From contig JADKAA010000029.1 of the NCBI GenBank assembly GCA_016715465.1, positions 1,612,001 to 1,676,000 on the forward strand: 64,000 bases of DNA. Direction: 5' to 3'. Below, in pieces: positions 19,801-29,766 of this stretch. The translations under genes and the position numbers were made by a program. The stretch comes from Saprospiraceae bacterium. Its GTDB lineage: Bacteria; Bacteroidota; Bacteroidia; Chitinophagales; Saprospiraceae. The notes under the pieces were generated by a model. It searched no databases, was not told the DNA's origin, and saw only the letters and a list, made by a program, of their open reading frames with translations. Each line of letters starts with the position of its first letter. Position 1 is the first letter of the stretch.

Positions 19801-20936
19801 CATCCCTTAAAAATACTTTTGGTCCCCTTGGACCTCGGAAGTAGTCGGTTCCAACCATAGGAATCCTGTCCTTATAGGTATTAGTACCACCGGCACAGTT
19901 GATGCCGTTTGAACCATCGAGTGCATCTTCATTGTACGTGAACGCCAAACTTCTGCCGACGTCACACCCTACGTAGTCATCTGAATAACAGCCCAAATCC
20001 GGATCTACCCACATGGCAAAGTAACAGTCAATGATGTCTGAATCTGCCCTGTTGATCAGTTTATATCTGTAAAAGCTCATATCATTGATCTCGTCATTGG
20101 TGGCATAGGCAAAGGACTGAACCTGCACTTCCATCTGAATGGCATCACCGGCTGTGAGCCTGTGTACACCTCCATTGTCGTTGTACATCCAGAATACCAT
20201 TTCATCCGGTACGAGTTCTTTGGCTTTGGTCCTGTCTTCCGGCTCACATTTCCTGATTTCAATGGTTGGGAAATCCCCTTTACATGGGTCATACAAACCA
20301 TCTCCATCTTCATCCCAAAATGCACCAAGGGATTGATCCGGCAATTCAAATTCATATTTTTCATTCCAATAAGGGTTGCCTTGTCCCGGCCAATATAGGA
20401 TGTCATCCGGAATGGAATCACAACTATAAATGGAGCCAATGGTTAGAGATTCGTCATAAGCTTTGATGTGGCTTCTCACATCTTGCACCAAATACGGTAA
20501 AGAATATGTCCCAGTTTTTACAGATGGGTTCGTCGGTCTGTCCATCTTCATCCAATGGGCCGGGAAACCAATCGAAATTGTCGGTCAAACTGCGATAGGT
20601 GACACCCGCAAGTTTGATGTTACCCGCCTTATCGCGGCCACCCACCCAAACACCACCGGCAAAGATCGAGGAAACAGCCGGTTGACCTTCAGCGGGTTTT
20701 GGCACGATGTAAAGGCCATTGGTGCCGTCCCACCATAGGTCACCACCGGTTCTTAACCTGGCTCGTACGTTGTTGACATCCATATCTATTTCCGAAATTC
20801 CGGGTCGGCACACAGCCCTGTTTTCGGCAATAACCCCCGCCGGTTTATTTCCGGATCTCGGCCCTATGTGGGCCCACATGGGCATCATTGCGGTAAGCGA
20901 AATGCATAAAATAAGCTGAAAACGAATATTTTTCAT
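16817..20936 (-). CDS. giant secreted protein with T9SS-like C-terminal domain (one frameshift)
   Basis: About 1,370 residues after joining frames that break near 20495. A signal peptide (MKNIRFQLILCISLTAM, ending near residue 22) is followed by DLWWDGTNGLYIVPKP and GGVWVGGRDKAGN. The long body has many Asp-Gly turns (FWDEDGDGLYDPCKGDFP, LRDGDGNIVTDPATGD) that look like calcium or thrombospondin-3-type loops. The C-terminus has NINVVPNPYYAYSAYE and ATVTIYSLDGKFIRRF before a final GVYLIHVQAPDYGEER, the layout of a FlgD-like or type A sorting domain. It lies between a TonB receptor and a PorV-like protein. The function is unknown; export through T9SS to the cell surface is inferred. Confidence 0.82.
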
Positions 20937-20962
20937 TTTATTTATTTAAGTATTTATCTGAA

Positions 20963-23900
20963 TCAATAATTAAAAATCACCCCAAGGTAAATCCTCCTGG
21001 GGAAAAAGAAGTTTCCTGGATTGACCAGTCTCCATGAGTATGCATCGAGAAATGCATCTACGTTTTTGCCTGTGGAGGCTATATCGTTCACCCTGTCCCT
21101 GCCAAATTCTGACAACAGGTATCCATCATTTTCCGGGTCACCGGTGAAACCATACACTTGTCTTACATTCCTTGCGTCAAGCAGGTTTTGTACCCTCAGG
21201 TAAATGTTTGCATCGATTTTTCTGCCTCCGTCTTTGGAAGTACTTATGCCAAACTTTTTGTCGACCCTCAGGTCAAGGTTGAAGTTCCATGGCAATCTGG
21301 ATCCATTGATGGAACCCAGAAAACCACTTCCTCCCAGTTGACCTGCATTTGAGTTTCTGGTGAAAGGCTGGCCTGATACAGCAATGGCATTGAGGTTTAT
21401 ACCTGCATTTGAAAAGATGTCTAATCCTCCAATTTTAGGACCATCATAAGCCTTGCCTGACTCATAACGATAATCAACGTTGGCGGTAACCCTGTGTCTT
21501 TCATCGAAAGAAAGTGGGTTTAGGTTTCTTAGGATACCCCTTGAGTTGATACCCCCGGATGAATTGGCATCTGAGCCCGAACCATCTGCGAACTGAAGCG
21601 TATAGGTTGCATTGAATTCAAGGTTGTTGGTCCTTCTTTTATCAAACTGGAAACTGAAGCCCTTGGTAGTACCAAAATCAAGGTTGCCATAAGTTTCATA
21701 CGTAGTAATAGGTGCCGGAATGTTGGTATAAACCCTTCTTTGAATAAGGTCCTTATTCTCCTTGTAATATGCACTTACTTTGATGGCTGCATATTGAGAA
21801 ACTCTCTGCTGGAAGCCCGCTTCATAACTTACAGTTCTGACGGGTCTCAGGTTTGGATTGTTTTGCACGCCTGAACTTCCCGCGTTATTAAAATAGAAAT
21901 AATTCAACGCTGTCAATACTGAGTTTGACGGAGGTCGCTGGTATAATACATCGTAGTGTGCAAAGAAGTTGGCATCCTCAGAAATCGGGAATGAAAAAGC
22001 TAGCCTAGGCATAAGGTTGAGCTGAGGTTTGTAGTCATCAAATGAATATTCAGGTTTATAGTTTTGATCCTGAATATCCAGTTCCCTATTTTCCCGGTCA
22101 TTGTATCTTGGATAAACCACACCACCATTGAAAATGACATTACCCCCTGAAACAGCCGTGCCATTTGGTTCGAACCACTGATCTCCTTTACGGTATCCTA
22201 TGATATCATCTGATTTGCTACCTCTTACATATACCTTATAGTCATCCTCTACAGATGTAGGCTGGGTCTTATCTGAATTTCTTGCAAAGTATTGTTTTGC
22301 AGATTCAATTTCATACAGCGCATATGGATCTTTAAATACCTTGGTATTGGCATCATAGTAGTCGGCCTCAGACCCAACCTGAAAATGATGTCTTTGTAAG
22401 AAAACTTATCCTGAATATACCCTGCTGCATATATGGGTGAAAAAGGCGCCACAGGAAAGGTCCTTCTTCCCTCTGCATCTTTTTCCGTAAAGAAATCTTC
22501 GAAGCTGATATTGCCTGTTGTCTTATTGCCCAGGTAATCATAACCCCTGTAATTTACGATGTTGAGTTCAGTCAATTCTCTGGCGGAGAACATTTCAAGT
22601 GACAACTCGTCGGGAGAAAGGGAATGTACATTCACAAAATCCCTGAGTCCGGCACCAAGTTTCTCTCTGATCTTATAGAAAAACTTGTTTTGCAGGTCTT
22701 CCTCATACACAGGATAGAAAATAGAATCACCATCTGCATTGATTTCTTTCAATAATGTATCTACTTCTGAAAGAGAAAGCGGGTTGTTGGCCAGCAAATC
22801 TGCATTCCTCCATAAGTCAAATGGCCTTACGGTGTAGTTTCTGTCAATGCTTTGCTCATAGATAACGCCAAACTGAATGGAATGTCTGCCTTTTTCTGAA
22901 CTACCAGGAACCAGGTCGAGACCTGTGCTGAAGTTAAAGGTGTACAAATCATTCTCTCCCCTGCTGTACACATTATATACCTGACCCACATTGGCAAACA
23001 GGTTACTCCATATAGAAGACCTGTCTGACCTGATGATGCCGTTGGAAAGGTTTTCATATTTTGCCAATACCGGGTTGATGGTAGCATCTGCGACAAAATC
23101 TCCTGCAATTCTGGAATAACCCGAATGAGCCCGGATGAAACCTCCCTGCCCGTCACCAACGACCTCAATGTCAGGCACAAAGGTCGTTGGAAAATTTCCC
23201 ATATATCCGTAATCAAATAAATTGTCTTTATGTCTGTAATCTTCCTGCGATCCTGTTGCCCTTTCAAAGCCGGCAAGGATGGTGTAAGTAAGATTTCTGA
23301 TCAAGGAGCTGTTGGCTTCTTTATCCTCTCCGCCTGAATTAATGTCAGCCTGTTTGCCAAGCTTATGCCTGAGCCTGAAATTCAACCTTAACCTGTTGTT
23401 CAGGGCAAAGGGGTTGTTGTGCCAGTTCAAAAAAGCCCATGAACTTCCAGAGTTGGATACGCCGCTGCTTCCGGGGGTAAACCGATCGTTGTCATCTTCG
23501 AAGTTACCGGATACAGTGAGGTCGATATTGCTTGAAATCTTCGCATCGATTTTGGCCGTCAGGTTTATATTTTTACTGGTTTCATTAGGTCTTGCTGCCA
23601 ATGGCCCGCCTACTTCGGGTGATCTCAGTAGCTCAGCTGATGGCAATTTGGATGTTCCAAAGTTGTAAAAAGGATTTAATTCCAATTCCCTAATCACAGA
23701 CAATGGTGCCCTGGACACACCAACCGCAGATGGTGAAGTGTCATCCACATTGAGGTATTGGCCAGACAATCTGAATCCCAGAATGGATTGTTTTTTACTG
23801 TTTTTGAGCAAAGGTCCTGAAACATATCCGCTTAAGAGTTTATACCCAAAAGCATCCAGCTTTTCAGAGGTTTCGCCCTCGATACCGCCTGAAAATGCCT

Positions 23901-24570
23901 GACTTGGACCTTTCGAAGTAAGGGAAATAACCCCACCCGAAACGTCACCATATTTTGCTTCGATACCACCTGTTACCAATTGCAGCTGATCAACTTCAGA
24001 TTGAGGAATGGTTCCCCTCGAACGGATTCCATCGATAAAATAAACGGTCTCGTTGCTTCTGGAACCTCTCAATGAAGGTTGTGAACCATCCGCAGAAGAA
24101 ACCCCTGCTGCATTCGCCACGATGGCGTTGATGTTTTTTTGAGGCAGGGTGGCTATTTTATCAGAAGTGATGGTGGCACCCTGGGAGGTGTTGTCCATTT
24201 CAATCAAGGGAACTTTATAACTTATGACCACAATTTCATCCATAATGACACCTTCGACTTCCATGGCAATGTTGACCCGGGTATTTTGTCCGGCCTTACA
24301 AAGCACGCCATTGATTCTGGAAGTTTTGTAACCCACATAGCTGACTTCGACATCATAGGTACCCGGCTGGATGTCTGAAAAGAAATAATTGCCGTCGAGA
24401 TCTGTTTCCACTCCTGTGGTAAGTACACCATTTTTATAAAGTGCTACCGTACCAAAAAGAACAGGTTCCCCGGATTCTTTGTCTTTCACTTTTCCTTCCA
24501 ATGAAGTCTGTGATAGCAGGGATGCTGCACCAAGAACAAGCAAACAAAAGGTTAGTAATAGTTTATTCAT
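20963..24570 (-). CDS. TonB-dependent receptor with carboxypeptidase-like domain (frameshifted)
   Basis: Outer-membrane receptor of about 1,200 residues. Signal peptide 1-20, then a CarboxypepD-regulatory-like domain (SLEGKVKDKESGEPVLFGTV to about residue 110), a plug domain with AIVANAAGVSSADG and LRGSRSNETVYFIDGIRSRG, and a beta barrel ending in FFFPRRIYLGVIFNY, the expected terminal aromatic. The frame breaks near 22390 (FRLGLR then VDYYDANTK) so that the barrel continues in the frame that starts the 20963-22120 segment. It is the first gene of the receptor, secreted protein, PorV-like trio. The ligand is unknown. Confidence 0.9.
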
Positions 24571-24676
24571 AATTTTGATTTATTAAATATAAAAAAATAA
24601 TCAAATCGTTGATTTTAATTGGTTTGCAATAATAGCAATAATAAACAGCCCAGTGAAATATTAATTTAAATTTTTC

Positions 24677-25618
24677 TTAACAGACGACATTTTTGATTTT
24701 TTCCAACAAAACAGAGGCAATTCGCTCTAGAGATTCTGTGGTCCACCCAGCAATATGAGGACTCACAATCAAGTTGTTATGTTCAAAAAGCTGACGATAT
24801 ACCCTATTTTCCTCCAGGCTGTAGGCAGCTGTTTTTTCATTTTCAAAAACATCTAAACATGCTCCTGAAATCTTCCCGGATTGCAAGGCATTTATCAGGG
24901 CCTGAGTATCTACAATTTCGCCCCTTGAGGTATTGACCAGGACAGGCTTTTTTCTGCACTTTTGAAGAAAATCATCATTTACCAGCTTCCTGGTTTCAGC
25001 TGACAATGGTAAGTGCAAAGTAATGATGTCTGCCTCATTTAAAATGTCTTCCAAATCTACTTTTTGTACAAATGGCAATTCCTGGCCAAAATCAGTCCGG
25101 TATTTATCGTATGAAATGATTTTTAGTTCCCAGGACGACAATTTTTTGGCCAGACAAGACCCTGTATTTCCCAATCCTATGATGCCCAGTGTCTTACCCC
25201 TGAGCTCCATGCCCCGATTTTCCTCTCTTCGCCAATCGAAATTTCTCACCTCGCGGTCAGACTTACACAACTTATTAAATAAATTCAACAACATGCCCAC
25301 TACATGTTCAGCTACTGCATCTCTATTGCCCTCCGGAGAATTTATGGGTGTTATGCCTTTTGACAGGGCATATGGAACATCAATGATTTCCATTCCTGAA
25401 CCCAGCCTGCCGATAAATTTTAACCTGGAAGCCCTGTCTATCATGGCCTTATCCATCCTGATCTTGCTATTGATGATCATACCGTCGTAGTCGCCAATGA
25501 TGCCTGATAGTCTATTCATGTCCATGCTGGTATCATAGTCTGTTTCATAGCCAATCTCCCTTAAACCGGATATCAACAGATCGTGAACCTTATCGGTAAT
25601 CAAAACTCTTTTAGTCAC
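24677..25618 (-). CDS. D-2-hydroxyacid dehydrogenase (phosphoglycerate dehydrogenase-like)
   Basis: An NAD-dependent D-isomer specific 2-hydroxyacid dehydrogenase of 313 residues, without the C-terminal ACT domain of long SerA proteins. The Rossmann motif is GIIGLGNTGSCLAKKL near residue 145; the catalytic residues are Arg in VNTSRGEIVD, Glu in DVFENE and His in SPHIAGWTTE. The start is GTG at 25618, whose bases overlap the ruvC stop (GTGA); the longer frame to 25672 runs inside ruvC and is not used. Its position gives a ruvC-coupled operon. Serine synthesis is the likeliest role, but other 2-keto acids cannot be excluded. Confidence 0.87.
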   Translation of the reverse strand: MTKRVLITDKVHDLLISGLREIGYETDYDTSMDMNRLSGIIGDYDGMIINSKIRMDKAMIDRASRLKFIGRLGSGMEIIDVPYALSKGITPINSPEGNRDAVAEHVVGMLLNLFNKLCKSDREVRNFDWRREENRGMELRGKTLGIIGLGNTGSCLAKKLSSWELKIISYDKYRTDFGQELPFVQKVDLEDILNEADIITLHLPLSAETRKLVNDDFLQKCRKKPVLVNTSRGEIVDTQALINALQSGKISGACLDVFENEKTAAYSLEENRVYRQLFEHNNLIVSPHIAGWTTESLERIASVLLEKIKNVVC

Positions 25619-26193
25619 TTTTTGTCTGCTTTTTTGATTTTCTCCGGATTGAGACTCAGGTAGGCCTTCCATCCCGATAACTTTTTTTCGCCTGGAGACA
25701 AGCTGGCTCCCTGGTTATAATGGCAGTATGCCGTTGCGAGTGCATCTGTAGCGTCATTATATTTGGCCTCGATTTTCACCTTAAGGATTCGTTCAAGCAT
25801 GGCACTTACCTGTTCTTTGGATGCATTGCCATTGCCCGTAACCGATTGTTTGATTTTTTTTGGAGAATACTCATGAATTTCAAGTCCCATTGTGATGGCT
25901 GCTGCAATGGCAACGCCCTGTGCCCTGCCCAGCTTCAGCATGGATTGTACGTTTTTTCCAAAAAAAGGCGCCTCGATGGCCATTTGCTGAGGAAGGTAAG
26001 TTTCTATAATCTCCTGCACCTGGAGAAAAATTTCCTTGAGCTTGGCTGCCTGATCTTCCTCTTTAAACAACTTGATCACACCGAAGGTAAGAATTTTGAG
26101 AGTCCTGCCACTGACTTCAATGACGGCGTAGCCCAGAATATTGGTACCCGGGTCAATGCCGATGATTTTGTAGGAGTCCTGTTTTTGTATCAT
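25615..26193 (-). CDS. ruvC: Holliday junction resolvase RuvC
   Basis: Endonuclease that resolves Holliday junctions. 192 residues. The acidic active site is visible as Asp in IIGIDPGTNILGYA, Glu in MAIEAPFFGKN and the paired Asp in YNDATDALATAYCH. The ATG at 26193 lies 27 bases after the stop of the upstream D-lactate dehydrogenase-like gene. Its stop TGA overlaps the GTG start of the next gene. Confidence 0.96.
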   Translation of the reverse strand: MIQKQDSYKIIGIDPGTNILGYAVIEVSGRTLKILTFGVIKLFKEEDQAAKLKEIFLQVQEIIETYLPQQMAIEAPFFGKNVQSMLKLGRAQGVAIAAAITMGLEIHEYSPKKIKQSVTGNGNASKEQVSAMLERILKVKIEAKYNDATDALATAYCHYNQGASLSPGEKKLSGWKAYLSLNPEKIKKADKK

Positions 26194-26220
26194 GGATGAA
26201 GCAAAGGTACGGATTAACGA

Positions 26221-29079
26221 TTATCCGGCCTCATAATCCAGCATGGAAATGACATGGAAAGCCTCCCGGTCAGAAAAATCACTGACCTGATGCCGGCAAC
26301 TAAAGCCATTCGCCACCACCGCAGCATGAGGCATTTTTTCCATAGCAGGCAGCAATTTCATATCGGCTATTTTTTTGGATAATTGTAAATGTTTGGTTTC
26401 ATACCCAAAAGACCCGGCCATGCCGCAACAGCCCGTATCTGCTTCAGTTCCGTTGCATCCGGCCAGCCCCAGCAATATTTTGGCAGCAGCGGTGCCGGGG
26501 CCTGATTTCTGATGGCAATGCCCATGAAGCAGATAATTAATTTGTTTTGACGTAAACCTTCCGGTAAGTTTTCCTTCTTTCCATTCATTTACCAGGAAGA
26601 CCTCTATCGGAAATGTATGCTGTCTTATCGCATTTCCAAGCACTTCATTTTCAATTAAGTCTGGCAAGTCATCCGTCAATGCACTGTGACAGCTGGGTTC
26701 GACCGTAAGAATGGGATACCCTTTTTCTACGAATTGTGCCAATTTTACAGCTACCATTTCCAGTTTCTCTTTCGCCACTTTTAAGAATCCATTACTGATG
26801 AGCGGCCTTTGACAACAGCCCACGTCTGCAAGGATGACCTCATACCCACACTTTTGCAACAAGTTTATGGCATCTTTCCCCATTTGGGTTTCATGGTAGT
26901 TGATATAGGTGTCTGCATAGAGTACAACCTTTCTCTCTTTCTCTGCTATTTTTTGTCCTGCATACCATGATACCAGGGTCTGTGATGCATATTCCGGTAA
27001 TTTTCTTTCTGCACTGATGCCAAATATAAATTGGTTTATCTTTCTTACAGGCCGACTTGCCAGCAGCAAATTGACAACCCCTGAAGGAGCTCCTGAAAAT
27101 AATCGGGAGAATAATGATGCATATCTCGGCACCCATGATGACAAAGGCTGGCCGTGGGCATCATAATGGATTTGCAATACTTCTGACTTAAGTTTGGCCA
27201 TATCTACATTGGAAGGGCACTCTGTTTTACATGCCTTACAGGATAGACAAAGATCCAAAACCTCCTTCACGTCTTTATCCGCCAAATCCTTAAAATGCAG
27301 CTGACTGCTCATGGCCAGGCGCAGCACATTGGCCCGGCCCCGGGTAGAATCTATTTCATTGCCTGTGGCCCTGAAGGAGGGACACATGGTGCCGCCTTCG
27401 GTATTGCGGCAGGCTCCCACCCCGCTGCAATTGTGCACGATGTCTGCAAAGCCGGCACCTGCCCTGTATTTGTACACAAAGGGATACGTTTTATCCTTAT
27501 AGTGGTCGTAATACCTCAGATGGTGGCGCATGTCTTCTGCCTCCAAAATGATGTTGGGATTGAACATCAAATCAGGGTCAAAAAGTACTTTTATTTTTTT
27601 AAACGCCTCATAGATGGTATCTCCGTAAAATTCGCGCATCTTGGGACTGCGAGCCCTGCCGTCACCATGTTCGCCGCTCCAGGAACCACTGTATTTCATC
27701 ACAAGTTCGAAGCACCGGTCAGAGATCATTTTCATTTTATCAATATCGGCCTGATCGGTAAGGTCGATCGTGGGCCTCACATGGAGTACGCCCACGCTGG
27801 CATGGGCATATAATACAACCTCCGACCCATGGTCGGTGCAGAGCTGCTCCAGTTCCTTGATGTAATTGGCCAGGTGTTCGAGGGGAATGGCAGCATCCTC
27901 CACGAAAGGAATCGGTTTGCGGATGCCCGGTTTGCTCATGATGAGTCCGAGACCGTCTTTCCTCAATGCCAGGGCATCGTTGATCTTTTGTTTATCTTTA
28001 TATACGGGGTATGCATAAGCTGATGGCACATTTTTAAGTTGTGTGCAAAGGGCTTCTGCTTTGGCATCCACCTCAGCCTCGCTGTCTCCATAAAATTCGA
28101 CCGTCATCACCGCCTGGGGTTCTCCGGTGATGATGCTCTCGTAATACCGGCGGGTAATGGCATTGAATTTACTGTTGTGGAGCACATTAAAATCCAACAT
28201 TTCAATGGCTGCAGGACCAAAGACAATCATGTCTTTCACAGATGCAATGGACTGAAGTCGGTCATCATAATGTACAATGACCATATTCTGAAATTTTGGC
28301 AGTGGGGTCAGTTTAACTTTAGCTTCGAGGATTACTGCCAGGGTGCCTTCACTACCTATGACCAAACTGCTCAGATTCCATTGGTTGCTATCAACAAAGG
28401 CGTCCAGTGCGTAACCACCCACCCTGCGCATAACCTTGGGAAATCGCTGTCTGATTTCATCGGCATTGTCAAATACAAGGTCGCGGATGCCCGCATATAG
28501 ATTGCCTTCCCGCGTTTTCAGCTTACATTTTTCTTCGTATGCTTCCGGACTTAAATCTTCCAGATCGAGGATTTCTCCGGTAGAGAGCATGACCTTAAGC
28601 GAAATCACATGGTCACTGGTTTTGCCGTACAACACACTTTTTGTACCCGAACTGTTATTGGCAATCATACCTCCGAAAGTAGCCCGGCTGGAGGTGGCCG
28701 GATCGGGGGCAAAATGCAGGCCCAGGCATGCTACCTCCCTATTGAGCTGGTCTCTGGTTACCCCGGGCTGGACCACCGCATAAGCATGCTCTGCGTCAAC
28801 CTGAAGAATTTTATTAAAGTTTTTGGTAAAGTCTATGACCATGCCGCGATTGACTGTTTGGCCGGCCAGGCTGGTGGCAGACCCCCTGGGTAGGACATTC
28901 AACTTATTTTTTCTGGCTGCGTCAAGGGCCTTCCGTACATCTTCAAAGCTGGCCGGCACCACTACCAGATCTGGCAACTTTTGATACAGAGATGCATCGG
29001 TGGCATAAAGCGCGCGACTGAGGTCGTCACTCAGTATCTCTCCTTCAAAATTGTCGATTTGCACGATAATACGATCCAA
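26221..29079 (-). CDS. FAD/Fe-S D-lactate dehydrogenase-like oxidoreductase
   Basis: An intact 952-residue fusion enzyme. The N-terminal FAD_binding_4 domain has LNVLPRGSATSLAGQTVNRG near residue 55 and FGGMIANNSSGTKSVLYG; the FAD-oxidase C domain follows with YAHASVGVLHVRP and SGEHGDGRARS. From about residue 548 come ferredoxin-type cysteines (CSGVGACR, then CLSCKACKTECP near 607). Two CCG-type half-domains close the protein (VGCCQRPLISNG and TGCCGMAGSFGYE). This layout is that of YdiJ/Dld-II-type enzymes that oxidise D-lactate or D-2-hydroxyglutarate at the membrane with quinone as acceptor. The substrate is not decidable here. Confidence 0.9.
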   Translation of the reverse strand: MDRIIVQIDNFEGEILSDDLSRALYATDASLYQKLPDLVVVPASFEDVRKALDAARKNKLNVLPRGSATSLAGQTVNRGMVIDFTKNFNKILQVDAEHAYAVVQPGVTRDQLNREVACLGLHFAPDPATSSRATFGGMIANNSSGTKSVLYGKTSDHVISLKVMLSTGEILDLEDLSPEAYEEKCKLKTREGNLYAGIRDLVFDNADEIRQRFPKVMRRVGGYALDAFVDSNQWNLSSLVIGSEGTLAVILEAKVKLTPLPKFQNMVIVHYDDRLQSIASVKDMIVFGPAAIEMLDFNVLHNSKFNAITRRYYESIITGEPQAVMTVEFYGDSEAEVDAKAEALCTQLKNVPSAYAYPVYKDKQKINDALALRKDGLGLIMSKPGIRKPIPFVEDAAIPLEHLANYIKELEQLCTDHGSEVVLYAHASVGVLHVRPTIDLTDQADIDKMKMISDRCFELVMKYSGSWSGEHGDGRARSPKMREFYGDTIYEAFKKIKVLFDPDLMFNPNIILEAEDMRHHLRYYDHYKDKTYPFVYKYRAGAGFADIVHNCSGVGACRNTEGGTMCPSFRATGNEIDSTRGRANVLRLAMSSQLHFKDLADKDVKEVLDLCLSCKACKTECPSNVDMAKLKSEVLQIHYDAHGQPLSSWVPRYASLFSRLFSGAPSGVVNLLLASRPVRKINQFIFGISAERKLPEYASQTLVSWYAGQKIAEKERKVVLYADTYINYHETQMGKDAINLLQKCGYEVILADVGCCQRPLISNGFLKVAKEKLEMVAVKLAQFVEKGYPILTVEPSCHSALTDDLPDLIENEVLGNAIRQHTFPIEVFLVNEWKEGKLTGRFTSKQINYLLHGHCHQKSGPGTAAAKILLGLAGCNGTEADTGCCGMAGSFGYETKHLQLSKKIADMKLLPAMEKMPHAAVVANGFSCRHQVSDFSDREAFHVISMLDYEAG

Positions 29080-29095
29080 CTTTTTATTTTTTTTA

Positions 29096-29126
29096 CAATA
29101 ATACTAAAAACGAAACAAATGCCAAA
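29096..29126 (-). promoter_or_regulatory. promoter for the D-lactate dehydrogenase-like gene
   Basis: On the minus strand TTTG (complement of 29123-29126), 19 bases, then TATTATTG (complement of 29096-29103). The -7 box has one mismatch to TAnnTTTG. The predicted leader is about 10 bases. Confidence 0.5.
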
Positions 29127-29148
29127 AACCAGGGCGTCCATTTGAGGA

Positions 29149-29766
29149 TCACTGAAAAAACCGATACAGGATGTAAAACCCTGAAGCTAAAAAAACAATG
29201 GCCGATAAAAGGTACAGGTACCTCAGGTGTCCCGAGTGGAGGATCTTACCCAGCCGATCAGACAACACCACTTTACAGCATCGGTAAGCATGATCATCGC
29301 CAGCAGGCTGCCAAAAAAAACAAGCTGTTCTGTTACACCCGCTTTCCTGATGATTACCCTGCCTGTCGTGAGGGTAGTCCAGAAAATGAAAGTGAATGGA
29401 TTGATGGTATTGACGGCCAGGCCACGAAAAAATAGTTTTTGCAAAGAGGGCTGAGGCAGTGGATCGGAGATGAGTGCCTGGTTACTTTTGATGATATAGC
29501 GGATACCAATTGCCATAAAAACGATGGCGGCAATAGAGGTGAGGATTCTTACGGTCAATTCATTGAGCGTGGGTTGGGCAGTGTCTGCCACTGAAAGCAT
29601 CATGGCCACAATGAGGATGTCGCTTACCCAAATACCCGGAGGCCAGTGTTATACCCATTTTTAAGCCATATTGCACACTTGCATCCACGAGTGTCATGAG
29701 GATGGGGCCGATGAGGATAGACAAAAACAGCCCATACCCAATTGCTTCCAGCACAAGCGTGGTCAC
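29149..29766 (-). CDS. LysE/RhtB-family amino-acid exporter (frameshifted)
   Basis: An inner-membrane exporter of about 205 residues with six hydrophobic segments. The N-terminal part reads MTTLVLEAIGYGLFLSIL followed by GPILMTLVDASVQYGLKMG, and the middle has the family motif NTINPFTFIFW. Breaks near 29635 (GYLG) and 29265 (TDAVK then VLSDRLGKIL) put the three parts in different frames; the true end is YILYRFFQ with TGA at 29149-29151. The start is GTG at 29766 overlapping the prfC stop (GTGA), so the two are translationally coupled. Confidence 0.83.

Noticed and set aside
24139..24378. Plus-strand small protein inside the TonB gene
   Set aside because: It is a shadow of the receptor coding sequence with no promoter, start context or similarity of its own.
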